Below, piece by piece: positions 34,169 to 43,506 of a stretch of DNA of 64,000 bases. The stretch lies in the NCBI GenBank assembly GCA_949126835.1, contig OX421509.1, positions 7,958,911 to 8,022,910 on the forward strand, in the 5' to 3' direction. Every line of letters starts with the position of its first letter. The stretch's first letter is position 1. The notes under the pieces are model-generated. The model did not search any database. It was not told the DNA's origin and saw nothing but the letters and a program-made list of their open reading frames with translations. Both the position numbers and the translations under genes were made by a program. Source of the stretch: Anisus vortex. Lineage: Eukaryota > Mollusca > Gastropoda > Planorbidae.

Positions 34169-34941
34169 CATAGGTTCTCAACGGGGGCGATATCGCCCCC
34201 CTGGGGGCGATGAGAAGCTTTGGGGGGGCGATAACATTCCCGGGGGCGATTGGGGGGCGATGAAGGGCAAGTGGGCGGTACATACGTACCTGTTATAATT
34301 TCAACAACTCAGCTATTTGAATCGATTAGTTTTTGGATGAAATATGATGTAAACGCAAGTGCTACTAAATATCTGATATCCCCCAACAATAGGCATACAT
34401 ATTATTGAACAAATAAGAATCGCAATGACTTTTCGATGAAGTAGGGGTTAGTACTTGGCAAATATGTTATGCGGCCGTCTCGTCTTATGGTTGGTTCACC
34501 TGACTGTCGCCTTAACATCGGCTAATATTACTAATTTTACTCGTTTTACCGAGATGTCTTTTAATGCGTTTTTTTTTTAATCCTTTGTAAAGATGTAACC
34601 ACAATAGCTGAGCGGTAGAGATGCGAAGTAATTATACAAACTAGGTAGTTATTAAAATGCCTGAAAATATTCATAGGGCCTATAAATTCTTTAGTCATAT
34701 ATATTTATACAATTTTCAAATAATTTTTACAGTTCTATCATATCATTTCAAAGTTATAGCCTAAATGCAAGCCATTCAGTTTTTTTTATAAAAGAAAAAT
34801 AAATTGAAATATTACCTCAAATGAAAAGGGTTAATTATCTCCCTTTAAAACAAATATTTCCGCTAAAATTCAGTTGGGGGGCGGTGAGCGGAAAAAAAAT
34901 GTAAAAGGGGGCGGCGAGCCGAAAAAGGTTGAGAACCTATG
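34169..34941. mobile_element. Nonautonomous hAT element (TIR CATAGGTTCTCAAC)
   Basis: Starts cataggttctcaacg and ends ggttgagaacctatg, flanked by a perfect 8-bp duplication CTCTAGAT (34161-34168, 34942-34949). Subterminal GGGGGCGAT repeats on the left are mirrored by gggggcggcgagc on the right. The end motif is like those of Charlie-type hATs. Interior 34605-34860 resembles 12785-13045 of a different hAT family. Confidence 0.9.
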
Positions 34942-35159
34942 CTCTAGATCTATCTCATTTCAAGAAAACTCGTTTGGAAAATATATGCCTATATTATGCC
35001 GAGTTTTTCTTTATTTGTAAAAGCCTTAAATGCGCTTCTTAGCTGATTGCGCATCGTGAAAACTGCCCACATGTTACCATACTATAATTTCCTAAAAAAT
35101 AACAAGCAAAAAACAAAACGGACGAGCCTTCCGACTATAATGTCCTGAGCTTAACGATG

Positions 35160-35680
35160 TCCAGTGGTGGGGGAAGGGAGTGGCCCACCAAGGTCCTGCC
35201 AGAGCGCCAGACACCCCGCGGCACGCCTTCCTGCTAAATTCCCCGTCAGTTCATTATCGTGGTGGCTCGCTCGTATACTTTCACTGTCGTTCGTTAGCAC
35301 ATATCCAATACTACATGTATGGGCATCCAGGCATCAGGACGCTGCTGAGGCAAGACTGCTGCACACATTGCTTTCTCCCCACCGAGGCTCGGAGACTCTC
35401 GCCGGTGCAATGAGACCTCGGACACGCAGATTGGGGCTGTCCACCACCCTCACGTGTTAGCCCACCGTCGTGCTCTGGGTGCAATCGTCCTGGTGGTTTC
35501 CAAACCTGGCTTAATGATGACGCCCCATGGATACAGAAGTCCCTCTACCTGTAGCCACTGCCTTGAGCGGGCTCTGAATAAGCGAATCGTGCGGCGCGTA
35601 TTATTTCAAAATGTAGGCCTACTCTCAAACCCAATGTTGGAATTGATGGATATCCTTGTGCTTTTCCGTCTGGTATAATT
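35160..35680. other. Unexplained GC-richer block
   Basis: About 500 bp distinctly richer in G+C than both flanks. Two overlapping plus frames stay open (98 codons at 35164, 77 at 35180). No domain is recognised and there is no TSD, TIR or tRNA-like head. It ends against the 23-bp minisatellite. It might be a TE or exon remnant. Confidence 0.3.
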
Positions 35681-35688
35681 TGTTGCTC

Positions 35689-35946
35689 GTGGCTGTGCGT
35701 GTTTGTATAAAGTGTATGTGTGTGTTTGTATTAAGTGTATGTGTGTGTTTGTGTTAAGTGCATGTGTGTGTTTGTATTAAGTGCATGTGTGTGTTTGTAT
35801 AAAGTGTATGTGTGTGCTTGTATTAAGTGTATGTGTGTGTTTGTATAAAGTGTATATGTGTGTTTGTATTAAGTGCATTTGTGTGTTTGTATAAAGTGTA
35901 TGTGTGTGTTTGTATAAAGTGTATGTGTGTGTTAGTATTAAGTGTA
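35689..35946. repeat. 23-bp minisatellite, left part
   Basis: About 11 copies of aagtgtatgtgtgtgtttgtatt with AAA/ATT and TA/CA variants. Split from the rest of the array by element B. Confidence 0.93.
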
Positions 35947-37225
35947 TGTCACGACGTGGCAATTGAGAGGGGGGTAATAATGGCTGGTTGTCTTAGAGAT
36001 ATGAGGTGCCGATGCTGTAGTTGACCTGGAATATTTATTTGTTCTCTACTGGCTCGCTTAGATGTTATTAAACACACACAAACAGACAGTTCTAAGTTAG
36101 GCAAGCAAGTCTCTGGTTACGTTTCAGGTGTTTATTTATGATTCAAATTCAATATCCAATGATGAGATACACATACTAACATGCAGGGGAGATATAATGC
36201 TTGAGATATATGCACAGGAACGTCTAACACTCAGTATACTGTGTTGTTGCGGAATCCAAGTTTAGGCTACGTAACTATAATGAGGGAATTACGATTACTG
36301 GCTAAGTATCTGCAAGTCCAAGTAACAATTCGGGAGCTAGACCAAAACGATGTGTCTAGCTCGGGAGCTGGGGGAGATCTGCTTTAGTTTAGTTGGGCGG
36401 GCTTTTCGTGGACATTAGTCACCTGACCCAAGGTTAATTTGGTTGGCTTACAGTTAATTACATCCTATTCTCATTGGCTAGATTGAATATACATTTGCAT
36501 AAGAAAGCTTATTGGAGCCAAAAATGGATTGGGGGTCGGGGTTGCGAGGGCGGAAAGGGGGGGGGGAGAGGTCTAGATGAAAGACAATTGATACAGACGT
36601 CATGCTGAGTGGGGGAATTTATCTCCCTTTGGTAGAATTTTAAGTAGTTAACTCAAGTGGCTGGGGGGGGGGGGGGGTTTCGGACGAGAATTAGTTATAT
36701 GTGTGCGAACTGGGTTCCCTGGTCAACGCTCAGGGAACGACCGTCTCAAAGCAATTGCATAACATGCCGCTAAGCTGGGGGGATATAAAAGGGGGTGGGG
36801 GTGGCGGGGACGCGAAGAGGAGGGGGTGAGTGAGGGATCGAGTAATGACTCGCTACACATGCGTTAAAATAGTACAAGATATAAATACATTAAGACATGA
36901 TATGAATACATTAATATAGCATAGGATAAAATATATACATTCTAACTAACACATTCGTACCCATTCAACCAAGATGTAGTACCAAGTTGAATCGTATTAG
37001 TCAGTAGACTCTGAATTTGGGCGTAGTACAAGAGTATAGTGAAGGGTAGAGAAACAGGTGAGAAAGAGTGATGGGGAGATGTAATTGCGTAAGGGAGGGA
37101 GAGGATAGTGACGTCAGACTAACCTTCTCTCTATTCTAGCTAAACTTAAGCTAATCTAAGGTTCTAGTTATACACTGCTATCTATCTAAGTGCTAATAGT
37201 CACGATTAAATCCAGAATTGTGACA
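35947..37225 (-). repeat. LTR of element B (3' LTR)
   Basis: 1279 bp with TG...CA ends and G runs at 36560 and 36664. A purine-rich tract (complement of tccctccgggcc, 37226-37237) abuts it on the internal side. Confidence 0.93.
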
Positions 37226-37269
37226 TCCCTCCGGGCCAATTTGGAATACACGTGAGAGTGGATTTATAC

Positions 37270-40200
37270 CTAATTTACTGAGTCTGAGGCCGGGGTTTGA
37301 GTGGTGTCGGTGGGGCCTGAGTCAGGGGCGGGATCTGAGTCAGAGTACCGGGACAGGAAATCTGCGAGATGGTGTTCCTTCCCGGACTGGTAGATGGTCT
37401 GGAAGCTGTACTGTGACAGGGTGAGGGAGTACCTCATTAACCTTCTGTTTAGGTTTTTTGCGCATGCGAGAAACGTGAGGGGTTGGTGGTCTGTGTGGAG
37501 GATAAAATGGCGACCGTATAGGTATACGTGGAACTTCTCAATTCCAAACACAAGAGCCCAACATTCTAGCTCAGAAGTACTGTAATTCATCTGGGTGGCG
37601 TTGAGCTTACGCGAGGCATATGCTACGGGAAACAGCATATTATCGTGCTCCGGGTCGGGTTGTAGCAGGGCCGCGCCGACGGCGCGTCCACTAGCGTCGC
37701 CCTTCAATACGTAGGGGCGGGTCGGGTCAGGTAGACGGAGTATGGGTTTACTAGTGAGAGCAGCCTTCAGCTGGTCGAACGCTAGCTGGCATTCTGTTGA
37801 CCAGGTGACTTTTTCCGGGAGGTTTTTCCGCGTCAAGTCTGTTAAAGGGGCCGCGATGCTATTGTATTGCGGTATGAACCTTTGGTAATACCCTGTTAGT
37901 CCTAGGAGGGACCTTATACCTGATTTGGTGGTGGGCTGAGGGGCTAACTTAATTTTCTCTACTTTGGTTTCGTCTGGCATTATTTTGTTCTTTTCGATCA
38001 TGTGACCTAAGAATTTCAGTTTATTGAAACCTACCATGCATTTCGTCGGCCTGGCGGTTAGGCCGGTTTCGCGGAGTCTAGCTAGTAGAGCGGTTATCGT
38101 TTCCACATGTTCTGCCCAGGTGGGCGTGGCTATCAAGATGTCATCCACGAAGTGGGTGATCCCAGGTCGGTCAATTGGCTGGATCAGTTTTCGCATCATG
38201 CGAGTGAACACGGAGGGGGAATTGTTTAGGCCAAAGGGGACGGTTTGGAATTCGAAGTGGCCTTGGTCGGTGGTAAAGGCGAGGTAAGGGCGGCACTTCT
38301 CTTCCACTTCAATTTGGAAGAACCCCTTGCTAAGGTCAAACTTGGAAAAGTATTGAGCGTTGCTCAGTTTTGAAAATAGTAAATCAGGGTCTGGCATGGG
38401 CTCGACTTGAAATTCAGTGACTGCGTTTAACCGGCGGAAATCTACGCACATGCGGTGAGATCCGTCTGATTTCTTTACTAATACTATCGGCGCATTGTAT
38501 GGGGAGGTTGAACTCGCGATGATGTTATGGGCTAACAGATAATTGATTTCTTTCTCAATGACGTCCAGTTTGGCGTGGGGCATAGCATATGGCTTGACCG
38601 TAATGGGTCGCGGGTCCGTGACATTCATGGTGAACGTCTCTAAGTTAGTACGTCCTGGGGTGTCAGTTAGCACATCTGAGTGTGAGGACAGTAAGTTTTT
38701 GACTGTTTTGATCTGTTCAGGGGTTAAGAGGGGACAGATTCCTACGTCATCCATGGTTTCTCCCTTATGTAAGGGAAACGCGGTCAGTGAGTCATCGGCT
38801 TCTGTTTCTTCCGCGATGGCGGTTGCTACAAGGGGCGTATCGTCGAGTGGGCGTTCGAGGTATTGTTTTAGCAGGTTGATGTGGAACATTTTGTCTTTGT
38901 TTCCGACTTTGATGAGGTAGTTAGTGCCTGAGAGCTTTTTTGTAACTGGGTAGGGGCCCCTCCATGCTAACTGGAGTTTGTTGTAAGAGGAGGGGAGGAG
39001 CAGTAGTGCCTTATCGCCCGGAGCCAGAGAGCGTTCTTTGGCCCGCCGATTGTATAGTTTCTCCTGTTTCTCCCTCTCCTTGGCTAAGTGTTTTGAGGCG
39101 ATAGTGTGGACAGTGTTAAGCCTAGCCTTTAAGTTGTTGATGTAGGCGTGGACGGAGAGTTCTTCGGGATGCGGGGAAGGATTAGTCCAGGCGCGCTTGA
39201 GGAGTTCTAGAGGCCCACGGGGTTGGGAACCGAATAGCATCTCATAGGGGGTGTAGCCTAGAGTAGAATGGGGGGTGGACCGATATGCGAATAAGGCTGT
39301 GGGGAGGAGTGTGTCCCACTCATCCAGAGGGCCATCGACGGTTTTCATTAACAGCCCGATTAAAGTTTGGTTAAAACGCTCGACTAGCCCATTGCATTGA
39401 GGGTGGTAGGGGGAGGATCGGATGTGGGTGGTGTTCATTATGTGCAGCGCTTCTCTCATCAGTGTACCGGTGAATTGGGTCCCGTTATCGGAGAGTAGGA
39501 CTTCGGGAAACCCCACTCTCGTGAAAATGGTAAACAGTGCCTCGGCCACGTGTTTCGCGTCCTCTTTCGGCAACGCTACCGCTTCCGGCCAATTGGTGGC
39601 CTGACATATCACGCAGAGTATGAACCTGTTCTTCTTACGTGTTATAGAAAGTGGCCCGACGAGGTCTACTGACACCCGCTGAAAGGGTGTGTCGGTCACC
39701 GGGTGTTTACCTAACGGTACTGGTTTAGTGTGGTGGGCCTTGGACATGAGCTGGCATTGGTGGCATGACGCTACAAATCGTTTGATCTCATTGTGCATGC
39801 CGGGCCAGTGGAAATAATGGGTGATTTTGTTGATTGTGGACCCTTGCCCTTGGTGACCACCCAGGGTTGAGTCGTGGGCCGCCTCCATTACTTGTCTACG
39901 GTAGGGACCTGGAATGATGAGCAGGTCTCTGACCGATCCGTCAGGGAGGCTGGACCGTCGGAACAGTCGTTTCCCTTTTTGAATAATCGAGTGGGGTTTC
40001 GGGGGGTCTGGGTTTTGACCGACCTTAGCGAACAGTGGGGCCAGGGTCGAGTCTTCCTGTTGGGCCCGCAGGAATTCGTGGGCCGTGGGGGATTCCTCGA
40101 GAGGGTGGGGAACAGGGTCAGGGTGCGCGCGTGTGGCCACTGAGGCTAGGGGAGGGAGGGGGACATCGGCAAGGTTGACGTATCGTTCCCCCAGGATGAC

Positions 40201-40686
40201 GTCATAGGGTAATTTGGCTCGGACTGCTAAGGTAGCCGTGCCAGTGTATGGTTGTGACTGGATGTGAACCTTGGCGGTTGGGAGGGACTCAACTTCTCCC
40301 GTTACCACTCTATATTGGATTGACTCGCCGGTGTAATCGGAGGGACTCACGAAGGAGGTCTTAGCGAACCCATCGATCTGGCATCCTGAGTCGAGAAGGG
40401 CCCTGGCTCTTTTAGAGTTGATCTCTATATTTCTTTCTGTCTTGGTTTCCGGTTTGTCGGAGGGTGTAAGCGGGGGGGTGTCGGTTTCTGGGTCTTGCGT
40501 CCGGGGGGTGTCCGCAGGGCAAAGGGTGATGGTGTATACTCCTCGGGGGGGGGGGGGGGGGGTTCTGGGAGTGATTAGGGCCGGTATGTGCATTAGGCTG
40601 TTGCCTAGTGGAGTTACCTTGTCGAGTCGATTGGGTTTGCCCGGTGCCGGTTTGTGCCCTGGTCGGTTGGTATGGTTGGCCCGCAC
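37270..40686 (-). CDS. Element B pol: protease, integrase, reverse transcriptase, RNase H
   Basis: Open for 1138 codons. Codon 1 as listed is GTG, so there is no ATG start at the head of this frame. It overlaps gag by 73 nt in the -1 frame, pointing to ribosomal frameshifting. Protease DSG at about 99-101 (ALLDSGCQIDGF). An HHCC zinc module (HDSTLGGHQGQG...CHQC) precedes the integrase core D341, D400, E436 (DD35E). RT follows, with CVDFRRLNAV, VPFGLNNSPSVF and the active-site FVDD at about 846-849. RNase H has VLKGDASGRAVGA, LHTDHQPLTFL and HHLADFLSR at the C-terminus. All catalytic residues seen are intact. Integrase lies before RT, the Gmr1-type order. No chromodomain or env is present. Confidence 0.93.
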   Translation of the reverse strand: MRANHTNRPGHKPAPGKPNRLDKVTPLGNSLMHIPALITPRTPPPPPRGVYTITLCPADTPRTQDPETDTPPLTPSDKPETKTERNIEINSKRARALLDSGCQIDGFAKTSFVSPSDYTGESIQYRVVTGEVESLPTAKVHIQSQPYTGTATLAVRAKLPYDVILGERYVNLADVPLPPLASVATRAHPDPVPHPLEESPTAHEFLRAQQEDSTLAPLFAKVGQNPDPPKPHSIIQKGKRLFRRSSLPDGSVRDLLIIPGPYRRQVMEAAHDSTLGGHQGQGSTINKITHYFHWPGMHNEIKRFVASCHQCQLMSKAHHTKPVPLGKHPVTDTPFQRVSVDLVGPLSITRKKNRFILCVICQATNWPEAVALPKEDAKHVAEALFTIFTRVGFPEVLLSDNGTQFTGTLMREALHIMNTTHIRSSPYHPQCNGLVERFNQTLIGLLMKTVDGPLDEWDTLLPTALFAYRSTPHSTLGYTPYEMLFGSQPRGPLELLKRAWTNPSPHPEELSVHAYINNLKARLNTVHTIASKHLAKEREKQEKLYNRRAKERSLAPGDKALLLLPSSYNKLQLAWRGPYPVTKKLSGTNYLIKVGNKDKMFHINLLKQYLERPLDDTPLVATAIAEETEADDSLTAFPLHKGETMDDVGICPLLTPEQIKTVKNLLSSHSDVLTDTPGRTNLETFTMNVTDPRPITVKPYAMPHAKLDVIEKEINYLLAHNIIASSTSPYNAPIVLVKKSDGSHRMCVDFRRLNAVTEFQVEPMPDPDLLFSKLSNAQYFSKFDLSKGFFQIEVEEKCRPYLAFTTDQGHFEFQTVPFGLNNSPSVFTRMMRKLIQPIDRPGITHFVDDILIATPTWAEHVETITALLARLRETGLTARPTKCMVGFNKLKFLGHMIEKNKIMPDETKVEKIKLAPQPTTKSGIRSLLGLTGYYQRFIPQYNSIAAPLTDLTRKNLPEKVTWSTECQLAFDQLKAALTSKPILRLPDPTRPYVLKGDASGRAVGAALLQPDPEHDNMLFPVAYASRKLNATQMNYSTSELECWALVFGIEKFHVYLYGRHFILHTDHQPLTFLACAKNLNRRLMRYSLTLSQYSFQTIYQSGKEHHLADFLSRYSDSDPAPDSGPTDTTQTPASDSVN
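40544..40562. repeat. Long G run in element B pol
   Basis: About 19 consecutive G on this strand, coding a proline run just upstream of the protease. Likely length-variable and a possible sequencing weak point for the frame. Confidence 0.85.
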
Positions 40687-41804
40687 GTCGGGAGTCTTGA
40701 GGGGGCGGGGGGGGGTCTGGGTTGGGGTGGACCCGGTCGGGACGACGGGAAGCTGGTTTGACTGATTAGTGGGGGAGGGTTGGTGCGGTGGTTGTCCCAG
40801 TTATTCCAGGGTGACTGTGGGTGACCCGGGCGGGACAGATGGCCCGGTGGCCGTGTCGACCTCCCATTTTCCTGTCGGGGAGCGGGATGTGAGAGAGATT
40901 TCTCCCGGGGGTGGGACGATTCTACCTTGTTGGCTTGCAGAAATCTATCTGCGCTTTGTAGGGAGGAGGGTAACCCTTCGATCCCGTGTTGTATCAGGAA
41001 GGCCTTGAGTTTAGGTGTCATTTGTGACTCTACCTGCTCAGTCATTAGGAGGGTGACCATACCGTCGAATGACTGCTCGATATTTCCCAACTCAACCCAC
41101 TTAAGAAGGTAGGATTGTATTCGTTCCGCGAATCGGGTGTAATTCTCCCCTGGTCGTAGCGTGGACGACCGAAACTTTTTCTGGTAGTGGGACGCGTGCA
41201 ACTGGTGCCGGTTTAAGAGCGCGTTTTTCAGTGCAGCGCATGACTCCCTGTCTTCTGGGGCTAGTTTACAGTAAGCCTCGTAGTCCTCTCCTCTCAGAGT
41301 GGAGACGAGGATCCTACAATGCAATTCTGGGGGGACCTCATTCAACTCCAAGCAGTCGCTAAACCGCCGGAGGTAAATGTCAAACTGTTCTAAACGGGGG
41401 TCGTGGACGTCGGTCCATAGAGAAGCATGTCTGGGGAGGGGATGGTTGGGGGTGGCTGAACTAAATGATGAGGGGTAGTTTGGGTTGTCGTTGTTATCGG
41501 GGGCCCTAACACTTGCTGCAAATTCAGCTAATCTGAATTCGTGTGCCCTGCGTGCTTCCTCGTCTAACCTATGTTTCTCTCTCTCCTCTCTAGCTAATTG
41601 TTCTACTCTAAGCCTATCTTCTCTTTCTAATTGCTTTGCTCTCTCCTCTCTAGCTACCTGTTCTGCTCTCTCCTCTCTAGCTACCTGTTCTGCTCTCTCC
41701 TCTCTAGCTACCTGTTCTGCTCTCTCCTCTCTAGCTACCTGTTCTGCTCTCTCCTCTCTAGCTACCTGTTCTGCTCTCTCCTTCTTGGCCTCATGGGCCG
41801 CTAC
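40614..41804 (-). CDS. Element B gag (capsid), 5' end frame-broken
   Basis: The frame is open from just below an in-frame stop at 41805-41807 down to a stop at 40614, about 397 codons. The first ATG in it is at 41351. The N-terminal part is charged repeat AREERAEQV (27-bp units), probably coiled coil. Then a capsid-like region (LHCRILVSTLRGEDYEAYC, YTRFAERIQSYLLKW, VESQMTPKLKAFLI) recalls retroelement capsid/SCAN-type helices. The C-terminus is proline-rich and has no CCHC knuckle, unlike A and C. An upstream ATG at 41895 opens a different frame of 34 codons that stops at 41791, so the natural start and this body are now out of frame. The 3' end overlaps pol. Confidence 0.75.
   Translation of the reverse strand, partial: VAAHEAKKERAEQVAREERAEQVAREERAEQVAREERAEQVAREERAEQVAREERAKQLEREDRLRVEQLAREEREKHRLDEEARRAHEFRLAEFAASVRAPDNNDNPNYPSSFSSATPNHPLPRHASLWTDVHDPRLEQFDIYLRRFSDCLELNEVPPELHCRILVSTLRGEDYEAYCKLAPEDRESCAALKNALLNRHQLHASHYQKKFRSSTLRPGENYTRFAERIQSYLLKWVELGNIEQSFDGMVTLLMTEQVESQMTPKLKAFLIQHGIEGLPSSLQSADRFLQANKVESSHPREKSLSHPAPRQENGRSTRPPGHLSRPGHPQSPWNNWDNHRTNPPPLISQTSFPSSRPGPPQPRPPPAPSRLPTCGPTIPTDQGTNRHRANPIDSTR
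41636..41790 (-). repeat. 27-bp tandem repeat in element B gag
   Basis: Five to six nearly perfect copies of gctctctcctctctagctac plus ctgttct, coding the 9-residue AREERAEQV repeat. Confidence 0.92.
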
Positions 41805-41895
41805 CTACTACGTATTTAGTGATGTCTGAGTCAATGTAGCCTATAGCTATAGCCTCTTCTCTCAACTGCTTACGCAATAGTACACCTTCCGCCAT
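41791..41895 (-). pseudogene. Original gag start of element B, out of frame
   Basis: ATG at 41893-41895 opens MAEGVLLRKQLREEAIAIGY and continues to a TGA at 41791-41793, 34 codons. MAE... is a plausible gag N-terminus, and C also starts MAE. The downstream gag frame differs by one position, so a small indel near 41800 probably separates them. Confidence 0.6.
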
Positions 41896-42049
41896 AGTAA
41901 CAGAGTGAGGCGAGATTAAGATACTAGAGGCGGACAGAGATATAGCGAGATAGGAAAGGAAAATATAGGAGGGGTGTTGGGGTTCAGAGTTTAGCTAACG
42001 TAATACAACTCAAAATGGTACTCACCAGACAGCAATTCCAGAATTTTAC

Positions 42050-42649
42050 TGTCACGTGCGAAATCAGCTACTGACGTTAGATGATATTTTTAGTAATGTA
42101 TTATTATATATTATTTTGATTCATATCCATCTTGGATCTCACAAGGTTGTATAAGAATTTATATTGATGTTATTGAATTAGTTTTGATGTTTATTTGACT
42201 CGTCGCGATATGAATCTTTTGTGTATAAAGTGATTTAGATAAACTGTACCTTAATATATAGGAAATCCACAATCCTGTTTGAAATTGAACACAAATTTTA
42301 TTCCAACAAGTTGAGATGATAAAATATAACAATACCACAGAATACATGTACCAGTATTATATAATGAAACTTAATCAGTTGAGATTCTTCTATAATGAGT
42401 TAAGCTGTAATCCTATCTTTAAGAAAGTGGTCAAAAACAGTCCTCACACATTAGCGCCCAAACTAGAACTAAACTAAACGGTATTCCACCCTCGTGCATA
42501 TGACGTATTTTATCGCTATGACGTAGTGTCTAGACATATGCATGTTTTATTCCTAACACGGAAACATTTCGGGTTTAAGATTATTTCATTTTAACTTTAG
42601 TTAATAATAACAAAACCAATATAATATGGAAATAAATCTACTCGTAACA
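42050..42649 (-). repeat. LTR of element C (3' LTR)
   Basis: 600 bp, apparently identical to 48553..49152: an accidental 62-codon frame recurs unchanged at the same offset of 109. Confidence 0.95.
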
Positions 42650-43506
42650 CTCGCCCCCCCTTAAGACACAAAGGAATTACAGACAGCGTTAAGTATGGAA
42701 TTCTTTGTAGAGTACCCATAAAATGAACCGAATTCCCAAACTTTCGTAAGATTTAATTGACTATTGGACAATCTTTTAAATTAAAATGAACCATATATTA
42801 CATATCCCCTTAATAACAAAGTCGCTATTATGGAATCCCTTATCACATTATCGTATCAATGATTATTAATTAAACATTTATTTATCAATTAATATTTACA
42901 ATTATGATTATTGTGTGTACAACGTTGACCATAAAACTATTACCACCAATAACCAATCCCATAGAATTGATATGAATTACCCAAATAAGTGGAACCGATT
43001 AATAATTGATAGATAATTCTTTAGAAAATTTAATTTATTTATAACCGATCACTGTATCATTAACTAATGATTTTCAGTTATTATATTATTATTATGATGT
43101 CTCAATTATGACATCAAGAATATTTAAAAAAAAAATGTTATAATCTCAGCTGATTTAGCTTTTACATAGCATAAAATAAGACATCCAAATTATAACATGA
43201 CGACATAGAAACAAACAATTTTCAAAACACATCAATAATCAATTGAACAAACACAAGTGTGGATGTATTCAAGTTAAATACCGGTGTGTGTGCAATTGAT
43301 GTATGCAATAGTTACCTTTTACCTTACAACGTATGATTGTTTCTAGTAGAATTTGAAGTTTTGTTCTGTAATGTTTCATATTGTAATACTTCAAAACATA
43401 GTTTATTTATTGTCATATTTACAATAATATAAATGTTAATCAATACAATGAATGACATAAAAGAAAACATTTAATGAGAAACTGACTTTATCTTCTGGTT
43501 TACCAG
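42650..43506. other. 3' untranslated region of element C
   Basis: About 860 bp of very AT-rich noncoding sequence between the polyprotein stop and the 3' LTR. No env-like frame. The polypurine tract is at its LTR-proximal end. Confidence 0.7.

Noticed and set aside
40418..41112. Several plus-strand frames over element B
   Set aside because: Antisense shadows of gag and pol; glycine/valine-rich because of the opposite proline-rich coding.
42650..43506. env-like gene downstream of pol in element C
   Set aside because: No open frame of useful length on the minus strand and very AT-rich; it is untranslated.
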